This document shows positions 29,886 through 41,027 of a stretch of 64,000 bases of DNA, one piece after another. The DNA comes from an uncultured Thermoanaerobaculia bacterium (GTDB lineage: Bacteria > Acidobacteriota > Thermoanaerobaculia > Multivoradales > Multivoraceae), in assembly GCA_951812325.1 (NCBI GenBank), contig OX638294.1:2582859-2646858 (forward strand), given 5' to 3'. Each line of letters starts with the position of its first letter. Position 1 is the stretch's first letter. Below the pieces are notes generated by a model. The model searched no databases, had not been told where the DNA came from, and saw only the letters and a list, made by a program, of their open reading frames with translations. Both the position numbers and the translations under genes were made by a program.

Positions 29886-30679
29886 GGACCCCGCTCGTTG
29901 CCCAGCCGATCAAGCGGCGGACGAAGCGCATCATCCTGCGGCTCGCGTCCCTCGATCATCGGGACTTCCACCCGAACAAAGGTCGGGGACTCGACCACGA
30001 CACTCTCGCTCTCGAAGCGCACGCGCGTCTGCTCTTCGACGAAACCGAGCCCGCGGCCATCGATGTCGATCGGGCCGGCCAGTGCATACCCCAACCTGTT
30101 GATCTCCGACCGCGCCCCGCGGACCGTGGCGCGGGCCGGCACGATGCGCACATTGTCGTGGTCGACGACGAAGCCGCCGATCGGTTCACCTCTCCACTCC
30201 TCGACCTGAACGGGCACCTGGACCGACACCTCCTCGTCGAGGGTCAGGGTCAGCCGCTCGGGCGTGATCGAGACCACCTCGATGCCCTCCGCATCGTCGG
30301 GAAGCACGACATTCTCCGTCGTCAGAATGACCTCGACCTCGCGCGGGCCGCCGTACGTCGGGCCGCCGAAGAGGTTCTCTCCGAGCGGCACCTGGACCCG
30401 GATCCGATCCCGGTTCAGGGATTCGACCGCAGCCTCGTTACCCCGGATCAGGACCAGGAGCGCCTCCTTGGGATCGTCGCGCGTGCCAAGGGTCGGCGCT
30501 CCGACGACCACCATCCGGTCGTGATCCTCGTAGTTGACGCGGGCCACCTGGACGCTCTCCTGGATCGGCCCCACGGTCATCTCCCGCACACGCGGACAGA
30601 ACGACGCCGGCAGCCAGACACCGACGGCGATCAGGGCGGCGAGTGCCCGGAAGGCCCAGCGGTCGCGGCGCCCACTCAC
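29882..30679 (-). CDS. YbbR-domain protein (CdaR-like)
   Basis: 265 residues from GTG (VSGRRDRWAFRALAALIAVG). One N-terminal membrane helix (ALAALIAVGVWLPASF), then YbbR-type beta repeats: VPLGENLFGGPTYGGPREVEV, VVSITPERLTLTLDEEV, VQVPVQVEEWRG. YbbR proteins sit beside CdaA and modulate its cyclase activity in the species studied. The 74-base gap to cdaA arose by duplication of the cdaA/ybbR junction. Confidence 0.85.
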   Translation of the reverse strand: MSGRRDRWAFRALAALIAVGVWLPASFCPRVREMTVGPIQESVQVARVNYEDHDRMVVVGAPTLGTRDDPKEALLVLIRGNEAAVESLNRDRIRVQVPLGENLFGGPTYGGPREVEVILTTENVVLPDDAEGIEVVSITPERLTLTLDEEVSVQVPVQVEEWRGEPIGGFVVDHDNVRIVPARATVRGARSEINRLGYALAGPIDIDGRGLGFVEEQTRVRFESESVVVESPTFVRVEVPMIEGREPQDDALRPPLDRLGNERGP

Positions 30680-30771
30680 GACGCAGCCCCGTGGGCCTCG
30701 CTGATCCACAGGATCGGCAGGCGGCAGATGGCCACGCCGCGGCGCCCGCTCACGACGCAGCCCCGTGGGCC
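30664..30771 (-). repeat. 74-bp-offset duplication of the cdaA end / ybbR start
   Basis: 34 bases (30664-30697) recur at 30738-30771 with one change. Each copy holds the last codons of cdaA (HGAAS, stop) overlapped by a GTG followed by AGC/AGT GGG CGC CGC, the ybbR start. The inner copy gives ybbR; the outer copy ends cdaA. The offset breaks the frame. Confidence 0.85.
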
Positions 30772-31523
30772 AGCAGCAACTCGAAGAGGCTGTTTCGCAG
30801 TTCCCGCATCGTCTGATTGCTGGTCAGCCGACCCTCGCGCGCGATCGAGATCCTGCCGCTCTCCTCCGATACGACGACCACGACCGCGTCGGTGACCTCG
30901 GTGATTCCAATCGCCGCCCGGTGCCGCGTGCCGTGCTCGATCGACACGCCGGCACTGTTGGTCAGGGGAAGAAAGCAGGCCGCGGCGGCGACCCGGTCCT
31001 TCTGCACGATCACGGCGCCGTCGTGCAGGGGCGTGCCGCGCGCGAAGATCGTCAGCAACAGATCGTACGAGACCGAGGCGTCGAGGACGATGCCGTTCTC
31101 CACGTAGTCCCGCAGGCCGTCACCCCGCTCGATCACGATCAGGGCGCCCAGCCGCCGCAGCGACAGCGCCTGCGCCGCGAGCACGATCTCGTGAATCCCG
31201 GACTCCGGTGTCTGATCGCTCATGACGCGCACCAGCGGGTTGCGTCCGACCCGGGCGAGAGCGCTTCGGATCTGGTTCTGGAACAGGACCACGATGACCA
31301 CCGGCAGCACCGGCAGCAGGTAGTCCAGCGAAGCTTCCAGGGTGCGCAGCTTGAGGACCCCGGCGATCCAGGCGGCGCCGAGCAGCACCAGGATGCCGAG
31401 CGCGATCCGCATGCCCCCGGTGCCCCGGATGACCAGCAACACGTTGTAGACGACCAGGCCGACGACCAGAAGGTCGACCAGATCTCTCCAGCCCAGAAGC
31501 CCGAGCGGCTGTGCCAAGTCCAT
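30750..31523 (-). CDS. cdaA: Diadenylate cyclase CdaA
   Basis: 257 residues from ATG. Three N-terminal membrane helices (LLVVGLVVYNVLLVI, IALGILVLLGAAWIAGVL, LLPVLPVVIVVLF), then the DAC domain with both catalytic signatures: DGA in PLHDGAVIVQ and RHR in GTRHRAAIGITE. Makes c-di-AMP from two ATP. In the order ftsH, cdaA, ybbR, glmM, as in many bacteria where it ties c-di-AMP to envelope synthesis. A membrane cyclase in a Gram-negative background is less common than in Firmicutes. Confidence 0.94.
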   Translation of the reverse strand: MDLAQPLGLLGWRDLVDLLVVGLVVYNVLLVIRGTGGMRIALGILVLLGAAWIAGVLKLRTLEASLDYLLPVLPVVIVVLFQNQIRSALARVGRNPLVRVMSDQTPESGIHEIVLAAQALSLRRLGALIVIERGDGLRDYVENGIVLDASVSYDLLLTIFARGTPLHDGAVIVQKDRVAAAACFLPLTNSAGVSIEHGTRHRAAIGITEVTDAVVVVVSEESGRISIAREGRLTSNQTMRELRNSLFELLLAHGAAS

Positions 31524-31599
31524 CGCGCTCCGAAACGCCGGGGGCCGTGTGCTACGCGCGCTGGCCTGGAGTCAGAATGGGCGCTTCGCCTGCAGTTCC

Positions 31600-33594
<1,995 letters not shown>

Positions 33595-33684
33595 CGGCGT
33601 TCGGTCACCCTCGTCGCGGAGAGACAACCACGATCCGGCCGGCAGGATTCCTGTCCCGCGGGCGGCCGGACTGCAACAAGCCTG

Positions 33685-34710
33685 TCACTCCGTACCAGGT
33701 TCTTCAAGCAATTCAATCCTTTGATCCACCGCGGACGGGGGGCGCCGCAGCACCCGCAGCCGGTCGCGGCGCTGTTCCCAGCGCCAGCCGTCGCCGCAGT
33801 CGCAGCCGACCGAGGCGCCGGTCTCGCGGCGGCGCTCGAGTTGGCGGCGTAGCTCGCGCCGGGCGGCCCGCGTCGGCGGATAGGGGGCGCCTGCAAGACG
33901 GTGGAGACGGGCCAGCGCGGCCGGCCACAGCGTGGCCGGCAGGCGCGTCAGGGCACGAACCCCGATCTCGCAGCACGCGGGACCGGGGCGCGGTTCAAGT
34001 GCATCGTCAAGCAGACGACGAACGATCGGCTCGGCGCTCTGGGCCGCTCGGGCCACGCGAGTCAGCAGGGCGGCGGGATCCGGCGTCCCGGCCGCCAGAA
34101 ACGGCAGCAGGCGGTGGCGCACGAAGTTGCGGCGCGGCCCCGGCGCCAGGTTCGTCGGGTCGTCGACCGGGCGGATCCCATGTTCGGTCACGTAGCGGCG
34201 GAGATGCCCCGGCTCGAGGTCGAGCAGGGGACGGAGAAGCGGCGGTCCGAGACGATGCGACACCGGGCGGATCGCGGCGAGGCCGGCGGTCCCGCTGCCA
34301 AGGAGAATGCGCAGCAACACGGTCTCCGCCTGGTCCAGCCGGTGATGGGCGGTGACGACAGCCGCGGCCGGGAGACACCGGGCGGCAGCGGCCAGGAGGC
34401 GGTAGCGCTCGCGGCGCGCCCACTCCTCGATGCTCCAACCCGCCTCCATCGGGCGGGCGACCCGGAGGTGGAAGGCGACCCTGAGTTCCCGGGCGATCCG
34501 CTGTGCCGCCCGGGCTCGCCGTCCGGATCCCTCGTCCAGGCGGTGGTCGACATGAAGGGCGCGGAGGCTGAAGCCGAAGCGGGAGGCGCAGGCGCGGAGG
34601 GCGACCAGCAGCGCGGCCGAATCCGGTCCTCCGGAGAAGCCGACCACGAGAGCGGAACCGCGCTGCGCGGGAAGGAGTTCGGGGCGCCGGGAGAAGAAAC
34701 CGGCAACCAC
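33685..34710 (-). CDS. tilS: tRNA(Ile)-lysidine synthase
   Basis: 341 residues, GTG start. PP-loop ATPase motif SGGPDS in LVVGFSGGPDSAALLVAL, then HVDHRLDEGSG, AHHRLDQAETVLLRILLGSG and DPTNLAPGPRRNFVRHRLLP. Converts C34 of tRNA-Ile2 (CAU) to lysidine so that it reads AUA. The C-terminal domain is short and ends KD-like. The gene begins 16 bases after a CAU-anticodon tRNA on the same strand. Confidence 0.93.
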   Translation of the reverse strand: MVAGFFSRRPELLPAQRGSALVVGFSGGPDSAALLVALRACASRFGFSLRALHVDHRLDEGSGRRARAAQRIARELRVAFHLRVARPMEAGWSIEEWARRERYRLLAAAARCLPAAAVVTAHHRLDQAETVLLRILLGSGTAGLAAIRPVSHRLGPPLLRPLLDLEPGHLRRYVTEHGIRPVDDPTNLAPGPRRNFVRHRLLPFLAAGTPDPAALLTRVARAAQSAEPIVRRLLDDALEPRPGPACCEIGVRALTRLPATLWPAALARLHRLAGAPYPPTRAARRELRRQLERRRETGASVGCDCGDGWRWEQRRDRLRVLRRPPSAVDQRIELLEEPGTE

Positions 34711-34726
34711 CCGTTCGATGGCCGGA

Positions 34727-34803
34727 TGGTGGCGGTGGAGGGACTCGAACCCCCGACACAGCGGATATGAGCCGCTTGCTCTAACCGGCTGAGCTACACC
34801 GCC
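34727..34803 (-). tRNA. tRNA with CAT anticodon, probably elongator tRNA-Met
   Basis: 77 bases including encoded CCA. Acceptor GGCGGTG/CACCGCC pairs perfectly, which excludes initiator tRNA. Anticodon loop CTCATAT in an AGCGG/CCGCT stem; T arm GGGGGTTCGAGTCCCTC. The acceptor and D arm resemble elongator Met tRNAs, but tRNA-Ile2 (C34 to lysidine) has the same anticodon and cannot be excluded, the more so as tilS follows. Confidence 0.95.
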
Positions 34804-34892
34804 CGATCGGCCCGAAACCCTACCGGAACCCTCGGCGGTTCCGGGACCGCCGCCCGACCCCGGAACCCGCCCGACCCGTGAGCGTCGCCGGC

Positions 34893-35180
34893 TCAGGGGG
34901 ACCGTTTGCGCAGCGAGTCCTGGCAGATCCGAAACTGGCCGAAGAAACTGCGCATCGACTCGGACAGCGCCTGGTCGTTCAACCGGTAGATCACGTTCTG
35001 CCCGCGCCGCTGGTCGATCACCAGGTCGGCCTCCTTGAGCACCGAAAGGTGTCTGGAGATCGTGGGCTGGGAGAGTTCGAACTCGCCGACGATGTCACCG
35101 ACGCAACGCTGCTCGTCCTCGAGCAGGCGCAGTATGTCCTGCCGGGTCGAGTCCGAAAGCGCCTTGAAGACCTTGGTCAT
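34893..35180 (-). CDS. ArsR-family winged-helix repressor
   Basis: 95 residues from ATG MTKVFKALSDSTRQDILRLL. ArsR/SmtB hallmark ALSDxTRxxILRLL, recognition helix ELSQPTISRHLSVLKEADLV and wing RRGQNVIYRL. No CxC metal motif is seen (only CVGD and ICQD cysteines), so it may sense something other than arsenite or zinc. The effector and target gene are not evident; no transporter is next to it. Confidence 0.9.
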   Translation of the reverse strand: MTKVFKALSDSTRQDILRLLEDEQRCVGDIVGEFELSQPTISRHLSVLKEADLVIDQRRGQNVIYRLNDQALSESMRSFFGQFRICQDSLRKRSP

Positions 35181-35663
35181 TCTCCGCGAGCGACGGCGCC
35201 GGGGTTCCAGTCCGCCAAGCGAACCGCCGAGGCGGACGGGTCGAGGTTCTCTGCTGTTCTCCACGGTGTCGGATCTCCGGAGGGTTCGATCGTTGCCTGG
35301 CTCCGCCCTGCCGGACCCATCGGGCCCGGCACAACGTCGGCCCCCCGGCTGAGGGACCAGAGCCGCTGGTGGACAGTTGCCCATTATGACATGAATCGCG
35401 TTCCCCGTGGCGCGGAAACGGGTCCGCTCGAAGACCAGCCCGTCCGCATCACCCGCAGCGGCGAACTCCTCGCCGTCGCGGGAGCTCTCCCGCGAGCACG
35501 GCCGCTGCCACGGTCCGCGAGCTCCGCCGGTTCCGGGACACTGCGAGGCACGGAGCAGGCAGTGGCGAGACGGCGCGGAACCGGCGGTGGCAGGCAGCCG
35601 GTCGAGGCGCCGCCGGCGCCCGGACGCGGCGCCCGGGGCGGAACCGGCGGCGGCCCACCGTCT
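35181..35663. other. Intergenic, no gene recognised
   Basis: 483 bases between two minus-strand genes. Frames read as low-complexity Arg/Pro. GTCATAATG near 35387 (minus strand) could be a -10-like box for the ArsR gene but no matching -35 is clear. Confidence 0.45.
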
Positions 35664-36353
35664 TCAGACCCGTGAGTTGAGCCTCCCGGGAACCTCGAGG
35701 CCCCGGCGACGCAGTTCGCGGCGCATGCGGCCGATCACCATGGCGACGGTGGTCGGCGCCAGTTCGACCACGTCGGCGGCCTCGTGCGAGCTCCAGCCGT
35801 CGACCACCACGCGCTCGGTGATCCAGGTGTCGCGGAGGCCGGTCGCGCGCTCGCTCGCGACGCACCAGCATTCACGCCGGAAGCGGTACCGGAGTTCCCG
35901 GACGTAGATGTCGTTGAACGGGTTCGTGGCCGCCGTCGGCAGAGCCAGCCGGTCGTCCTCGGCGGCCAGGACTTCCGGAAGATCGATGCTCAGCTCGGAG
36001 GCGGAGTCGCGCTTGAGTGCCCGCCGGGCGCGCAGCCAATCCACGAGGGCGCTGCGCGCGACCCGGCGCAGGTAGGACATGATCGTCGACTCCGTGCGTC
36101 CCTTGCATCCGCGCAGGACCCGGCGGTTGTTCTGCAACAGGCGGACGTAGGTCTCCTGAATGACCTCGTCCACCAGGTCCCGGGTCAAACGCAGGCCGTA
36201 GCTCTGCCCCAGCGCGGCGAGCGCGCAACGCAGCGCCGGTTCAACTCGCTGGACCAGGGGCGCCCAATCGCCGTCACCGGCAGCGCACCCGTGCCAGAGG
36301 GCTTGCAGCTCCTGCGACTCCTTGTCATGGTGTTCATTCGTCTGTGGGTTCAT
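35664..36353 (-). CDS. RNA polymerase sigma-70 family factor, ECF-like
   Basis: 229 residues from ATG MNPQTNEHHDKES with GGAG 6 bases upstream. Region 2 in the middle: LVDEVIQETYVRLLQNNRRVL, SYLRRVARSALVDWLRAR. Region 4 near the end: WSSHEAADVVELAPTTVAMVIGRMRREL. No anti-sigma gene adjoins. An extra segment between regions 2 and 4 (NPFNDIYVRELRYRFRRECW) is longer than in classical ECF factors. It would direct RNA polymerase to an unknown regulon. Confidence 0.75.
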   Translation of the reverse strand: MNPQTNEHHDKESQELQALWHGCAAGDGDWAPLVQRVEPALRCALAALGQSYGLRLTRDLVDEVIQETYVRLLQNNRRVLRGCKGRTESTIMSYLRRVARSALVDWLRARRALKRDSASELSIDLPEVLAAEDDRLALPTAATNPFNDIYVRELRYRFRRECWCVASERATGLRDTWITERVVVDGWSSHEAADVVELAPTTVAMVIGRMRRELRRRGLEVPGRLNSRV

Positions 36354-36659
36354 CTTCCGCTCCAGGAGGAGGAGCGGAGGCACCCGAGGGGCGGTGCAAA
36401 GGAACCTGAACGATGCGGCCGGAAACGGCCTTACGAGCGAGTCGGCAAGGGCCTCCGAGAGTAGCACTCTCCGCGGCCCGATGGGGGATCCGGAGGGCCG
36501 AATCTTCCGTCGATCCGTCGGCGCGGCGCGCGAGGCCTCGGGCGCCGCGCTGCGCGGCGACGCGCCTGATACGGACCAGAAGGCCCGCGCACCTGTACCC
36601 GGTGGTCTTCGGGTCTCGCGGAAGACCCGGCCAGATCCGACAGACTGCTGGCGCTGGCG
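36354..36659. other. Intergenic with hairpins and a dispersed repeat
   Basis: 306 bases, no gene. GGTCTTC...GAAGACC forms a stem near 36603-36628 beyond the sod stop on the minus strand. The bases next to sod (RC: GCTAGCGCCAGC, then CTGTCGGATCTGGC) resemble the block upstream of aat at 52785-52822. GGACCAGAAGGCCC repeats a small hairpin also seen near 12819. Confidence 0.45.
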
Positions 36660-37259
36660 CTAGCCCCGGAAGCGAGCCGACACGGCGTCCCAGTCGACGA
36701 CATTCCAGAACGCGTCGAGGTAGTCGGGGCGCCGGTTCTGGTAGTTCAGGTAGTACGCGTGCTCCCACACGTCGACGCCGAGAAGGGGCGTCAGCCCCTC
36801 CATCAACGGCGAATCCTGGTTGGGGCGGGCAATCACGGCCAAGCCGTCGTCGCCGCTCACGAGCCAACCCCAGCCACTGCCGAACTGGCCCATCGCAGCA
36901 CCCTTGAAGCGTTCCCGGAACTGGTCGAAGCTGCCGAAACGGATATCGATCGCGGTTGCCAGGTCGCCGCTGGGCGCACCGCCGCCCGCCGGACCCATGA
37001 CCGACCAGAAGAGCGCGTGGTTGGCGTGGCCGCCGCCGTGGTTGCGCACCGCGCCGCGGATCGAGTCCGGCGCCTCGTCGATGTTCCGGAGCAGATTCTC
37101 GACGCTCATCGCGGCCAGGTCGGGGTGACCGTCCAGGGCCGCGTTCAGGTTCGCCACGTAGGCGGCGTGGTGCCTGTCGTGATGTATCTCCATCGTCCGC
37201 GCGTCGATGTGCGGTTCGAGAGCGTCGAACGGGTATGCCAGATCCGGAACTTCGTGCAT
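36660..37259 (-). CDS. Fe/Mn superoxide dismutase
   Basis: 199 residues from [27 protein letters not shown] 11 bases upstream. Metal ligands are in place: His in [11 protein letters not shown], His in [11 protein letters not shown], Asp and His in [25 protein letters not shown] is also conserved. Length normal. No signal peptide, so cytoplasmic. Fe against Mn use cannot be settled from sequence by eye. Converts superoxide to peroxide. Confidence 0.95.
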   Translation of the reverse strand: MHEVPDLAYPFDALEPHIDARTMEIHHDRHHAAYVANLNAALDGHPDLAAMSVENLLRNIDEAPDSIRGAVRNHGGGHANHALFWSVMGPAGGGAPSGDLATAIDIRFGSFDQFRERFKGAAMGQFGSGWGWLVSGDDGLAVIARPNQDSPLMEGLTPLLGVDVWEHAYYLNYQNRRPDYLDAFWNVVDWDAVSARFRG

Positions 37260-37525
37260 GGTCGCGTACTCCTGTGGGAAAGTTGTCAGGCAGGGCGATT
37301 GTGCCACGGAGTGACGCGGCCCCGCTTCTGCGCCGGGCTCGACTCCCGGGCAACCGCCCTCCCACGCTCATCCGATGACCCACTGCGACCCCCGGGGTTC
37401 CGGAAAGCGCCTGGATGGGACCCGGGACGGGAACGGGATGGGAACCCTTCGTTGACGATGTCCCCCGCCTGCCCTAAGATCGCGCCGCCTGCGACGTCCG
37501 CCGGGCGGCCGGAAGGTCGGCGCCG

Positions 37526-37600
37526 GGGAGGTTAGCTCAGGGGAAGAGCACCTGCTTTACACGCAGGGGGTCGCGGGTTCGAATCCCTCACCTCCCACCA
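37526..37600 (+). tRNA. tRNA-Val (TAC)
   Basis: GGGAGGT/ACCTCCC acceptor, D arm GCTCAGGGGAAGAGC, anticodon loop TTTACAC in CCTGC/GCAGG, T loop TTCGAAT, encoded CCA. Confidence 0.97.
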
Positions 37601-37641
37601 CGGAGGTCCTCAGGTCGCACGAACAGGAGACGGAAACCAAC

Positions 37642-37718
37642 GGGGTCGTAGTTCAGCTGGTTAGAATGCCGGCCTGTCACGCCGGAGGTCGCGGGTTCGA
37701 GTCCCGTCGGCCCCGCCA
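37642..37718 (+). tRNA. tRNA-Asp (GTC)
   Basis: GGGGTCG/CGGCCCC acceptor with one G-U pair, anticodon loop CTGTCAC in CCGGC/GCCGG, discriminator G, encoded CCA. 41 bases after tRNA-Val; likely one transcript with it and rpmG. Confidence 0.97.
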
Positions 37719-37772
37719 TTCTCCGCTCCGCCCGCCAACCCCTCGCGACCGGATTTCATCAGAGGTGACCAC

Positions 37773-37928
37773 GTGAGAGACAAGATCAAGCTCGTATCAA
37801 GCGCTGGTACCGGGTACTTCTACACCACGACGAAGAACAAGAAGCTCAGCCGCGAGAAGCTGAGGCTCAAGAAGTACGACCCGAAGGTCCGGCGACACGT
37901 CGAGTTTGTCGAAGAGAAGATGCGGTAG
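37773..37928 (+). CDS. rpmG: Ribosomal protein bL33
   Basis: 51 residues, GTG start with AGAGGTGA upstream, TAG stop. The translation [47 protein letters not shown] is a full bL33. It lacks the CxxC pairs of the zinc-binding type, so it is the C- form. Follows the two tRNA genes, as rpmG often does; secE and nusG do not follow here. Confidence 0.96.
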   Translation: MRDKIKLVSSAGTGYFYTTTKNKKLSREKLRLKKYDPKVRRHVEFVEEKMR

Positions 37929-38212
37929 GAGCCGGCGCCGTACGAACCGGATGCCGCCGGCTGTCCGGTCCGTCCGGCAACGCTGTCGCAGGGGTCCGGA
38001 TGGCAGCAGGAGCGCGGCCGCCCGCAGTTGGCCGCGGCGCGGCGAACGGCGCGGCGCGGCGCCGCGGCGACGTGGGGGCCCGGGCCGCCTTCGGCGGCAG
38101 CGGACCCTGACGATCCGCGCAACCCGGACAACGGGCGTCGCGCCGGCGTCGTTCTCTACTCGGCGCCGCGGTGGTATCGCTGCACGGCTGCCGGGCTGTG
38201 GAGCGGCGGGTG
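37929..38212. other. Intergenic, non-coding, GC-rich
   Basis: No gene. GGCGCGGCGCGGCGCCGCGGCG and neighbours can fold into strong stems near 38055-38075. GGCGTCGTTCTCTACT at about 38146 is shared with 12862. Confidence 0.4.
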
Positions 38213-39892
38213 CTACTGGTATTGGGCGACGAGGCCGGCGTCGCGACCGCGGCCGGGGCGCTTCCGTTCGAGTTCCAGACGCTGGTCGAGGAGTTCTTCC
38301 GCTTCGTCCAGCAGCTCGAGGGCGCGGGAGAGCTGGTTGTCCAGCTCGGCGCCGGCCTTGTACCCCTCGGTCAGGCCGAACTCGGTGTTGAAGATCTCGT
38401 AGCGAAGCCGGACCCGCGCGTAGCGGTCCACTTCCGGATCCTCCAGCGCTTCCTCGACTTCTTCCGCGCTGGCGAGTTCTTCTTCGACGACCCATTCCCA
38501 GAACCGCTCCAGGTATTCGTCGGACAACTGCCAGTCGGTCGATGCGACGTCTTCCCCGTTGCCGGCCTCGAACGGGAAGCGGTGGAAGACGCTCCGCGTC
38601 TGAAGCCGCCAGATCAGGGCTGGCGGCTCGTCGAGTTCGACCACGTAGTCCGGGGTCACGCCGCCGCCGCCGAAGACCTCACGGCCCAGGTCGGTATGGA
38701 AGACGGGTCGTTCCTCCGGCGCCGGCGACTCGAGGTCGACGAGGGGGTCGCTGCCCTCGTCTGCATTTTCTCCGTCATTCCCGTTGCTGCCATTCACGTC
38801 GTACTCGGTGTAGTAGTCCCAGTAGGAGGAGTAGTCGCGCTGGATCAACCTTCCGGCCGGCGTGTAGTAGCGGGCGGTCGTGAGAGCGAGACCGGCGCCG
38901 TAGGACAGCTCGTAGACGGTCTGCACGAGCCCCTTGCCCCAGGTCGACACGCCGACCACAAGACCCACATCGTGATCCTGGATCGCCCCCGAGACGATCT
39001 CCGAAGCAGATGCGGAGACGCGGTCGACGAGCACCACGAGGGGCAGACCGAGGGGTTCGTGTCGACCGGTCGAGCTGTAGGTCTGATGGGAACTCGCTAT
39101 CCGGCCGCGCGTCTCGACGATCGTGCTGCCGCCGGGCACGAACTGGTCGGCGACTTCGATCGCCTGATCGAGCAGGCCGCCCCCGTTGCCCCGGAGGTCG
39201 AGAATCAGGCGCTCCATTCCCTGCTCCCGAAGACCCTCCAGGGCGCGGGCGAGCTCACCACCGGTGGAGCGCGAGAAGTCGGTCACCCACACGAAGCCCG
39301 TGCCCGGCTTCAGCATGTGAGCGTGACGCACGGTTTCCTGCGGAATCTCGGCGCGCGTCACCGTGACGACAAGCGGCTCGTCGAGACCGGGGCGCAGGAG
39401 GGTCACGGTGACGTCGGTTCCCTTCGGGCCCTTGAGATTCCGGATCGCCTCGTTGGGATTCATGTCCTCGGTCGGTTCACCGTCGATCAGATGGATGATG
39501 TCGCCGGCGCGGATGCCCTTCTGGTAGCCCGGTGTGCCCTCGATCGGCGAGATGACGGTCAGGCGGCCGTTGCGCGTCCCGACGTAGATGCCCAGCCCGT
39601 AGAAGGAACTCTGCTGCCGCTCCCGCATGGAGTCGTAGGCAACCGGCGGCAGGAAGCTGGTGTGCGGATCGAGACTTCGCAGCATGCCGCCGATCGAGGC
39701 GTAGATCAGGTCGCGGTAGGCGACATCGGGAACGGCGTAGTGCGCGTGCGCAGCCTCGACCAGATCGGTGTACTCGCGAATGGGGGCGAACTCGCCGCTG
39801 CCCACCGCGAGCAGGTGTCCGCCAGCGACCCCGCCGACGAGAACGGCCGTGAGGAACAGGATGAATGCGAGGTTGCGCCAAGGTTTCTTCAC
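38213..39892 (-). CDS. S41-family C-terminal processing peptidase
   Basis: 559 residues from GTG (VKKPWRNLAFILF) with GGGGGAG upstream; one N-terminal membrane or signal helix (LAFILFLTAVLVGGVAGGHLL). PDZ domain around residues 75-165 (FYGLGIYVGTRNGRLTVISP, GIRAGDIIHLIDGE). Catalytic Ser in DRVSASASEIVSGAI and Lys in STWGKGLVQTV, as in CtpA. After the protease core comes a ~170-residue C-terminal extension with an acidic Asn/Gly stretch (DVNGSNGNDGENADEGSD) and a Glu-rich coiled-coil-like end. Probably trims periplasmic or outer-membrane proteins. Confidence 0.93.
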   Translation of the reverse strand: MKKPWRNLAFILFLTAVLVGGVAGGHLLAVGSGEFAPIREYTDLVEAAHAHYAVPDVAYRDLIYASIGGMLRSLDPHTSFLPPVAYDSMRERQQSSFYGLGIYVGTRNGRLTVISPIEGTPGYQKGIRAGDIIHLIDGEPTEDMNPNEAIRNLKGPKGTDVTVTLLRPGLDEPLVVTVTRAEIPQETVRHAHMLKPGTGFVWVTDFSRSTGGELARALEGLREQGMERLILDLRGNGGGLLDQAIEVADQFVPGGSTIVETRGRIASSHQTYSSTGRHEPLGLPLVVLVDRVSASASEIVSGAIQDHDVGLVVGVSTWGKGLVQTVYELSYGAGLALTTARYYTPAGRLIQRDYSSYWDYYTEYDVNGSNGNDGENADEGSDPLVDLESPAPEERPVFHTDLGREVFGGGGVTPDYVVELDEPPALIWRLQTRSVFHRFPFEAGNGEDVASTDWQLSDEYLERFWEWVVEEELASAEEVEEALEDPEVDRYARVRLRYEIFNTEFGLTEGYKAGAELDNQLSRALELLDEAEELLDQRLELERKRPGRGRDAGLVAQYQ

Positions 39893-40175
39893 GAGTCTCC
39901 CCCGGTGAGGCGGGTCGGTCGGTTCGCCGCCAGGAAAGGCCGAGCGGCGCGAACCGGACACTCTACCAGCGATCGGCGAACGCGGAGGAAAGGTGCAACC
40001 CGCCCGAACGCCTCCCGATCAGTTCCGGATCGGACTGGTCGGCCGACCGCCCGGCGGTTCGCAAAGCGCGTGACCCGATCCATCTCGCTCTCGAAGCGGC
40101 GCAGCCAATCAGGGTACGGCCACGCCCGGAACGAGCGCTCGGCGGGCGGTTCGAGCTGCTTGCCGGGGCAGCCCA

Positions 40176-41027
40176 CTACCCTTCCGCTTCTTCGTCGAGC
40201 CGCTTGCGGCGTCGCTGGACCAGGGCCGAAGCGCCGACGCCGACCAGGTAGAGCAGGAGGGTCGGCCCCGCCACGATCGTCATGTTCACGACGTCCGGAG
40301 TCGGTGTGATCGCGGCCGAGAGAATGATGATGATGAGCACCGCCCAACGGAAATGGCGCATCAGGAACCGCGGCGTGACGACCCCGAGCTGCGACAGCAT
40401 GAAGATGACGATCGGGAGCTGGAACATGACCGCGAGCCCGAGCAGAACGTTGACCGCGAAGCTCAGGTAGCGCTCGATCCGGATGTCGGCGTCCCAGTTG
40501 GCGTTGAGGCCCATGTTGACCAGGAACTCGACCGCGAAGGGCAGGGCGACGAAGTAGCCGAAGGCGCCGCCGCCGAGGAAGAAGAACGAGCCGAAGAAGA
40601 TGAAGGGGATCGCGTAGCGCTTCTCGCGGCGGTAGAGGCCGGGCGAGACGAAGCCCCAGAGCTGGGCGACGAGATAGGGGGCTGTGACGAAGACGGAGGC
40701 CAGCAGCGCGACCTTCACGTAGACAATGAACGGATCCGCGACGCCGTCGAAGGCGAGCTGATCGACGTGAGGCGCGATCGGTTTCGCCAGCAGCGTGTAG
40801 ATCTCCTCGGCGAACGCGAAGCAGGCGAAGAACGCGACCAGGACGACGATCAGGGTGCGGAGGATCCGGCGACGCAGCTCGTTGAGGTGCTCGAGCAGCG
40901 TCATCCGCGGGAGCTCTTCTTCCGCCTCCCCGGCTTTCGCGCGAGCCGGCTGCTTCGGGGGCAGCCGCTCCGGTTCCGACTCGTCGGTCGGCTGCCCCGG
41001 TTCGGGGTCTTCAGTCGGCGGGATCAC
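40176..41027 (-). CDS. tatC: Sec-independent translocase subunit TatC
   Basis: 283 residues from a GTG that overlaps the tatA/B end by 17 bases; an ATG at 40904 ([18 protein letters not shown]), where family homology begins, is the other candidate. Six membrane helices and the signature HLNELRRR, then [18 protein letters not shown], are clear. Core of the twin-arginine pathway; the PQQ or sugar proteins around could be clients but no RR signal was checked. The N-terminal ~40 residues before MTLLEHL are charged and Pro-rich, possibly not translated. Confidence 0.93.
   Translation of the reverse strand: MIPPTEDPEPGQPTDESEPERLPPKQPARAKAGEAEEELPRMTLLEHLNELRRRILRTLIVVLVAFFACFAFAEEIYTLLAKPIAPHVDQLAFDGVADPFIVYVKVALLASVFVTAPYLVAQLWGFVSPGLYRREKRYAIPFIFFGSFFFLGGGAFGYFVALPFAVEFLVNMGLNANWDADIRIERYLSFAVNVLLGLAVMFQLPIVIFMLSQLGVVTPRFLMRHFRWAVLIIIILSAAITPTPDVVNMTIVAGPTLLLYLVGVGASALVQRRRKRLDEEAEG

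Noticed and set aside
34727..34803. Initiator tRNA-Met
   Set aside because: The first acceptor pair is G-C; initiator tRNAs have an unpaired C-A there.
35407..35907. Arg/Pro-rich plus-strand ORF between the ArsR and sigma genes
   Set aside because: Low-complexity translation, overlaps the sigma gene antisense, no recognisable features.
39893..40175. Possible small gene between the S41 protease and tatC
   Set aside because: The minus-strand frame has no start signal and reads as a generic Arg/Pro-rich sequence, so I left it as intergenic.
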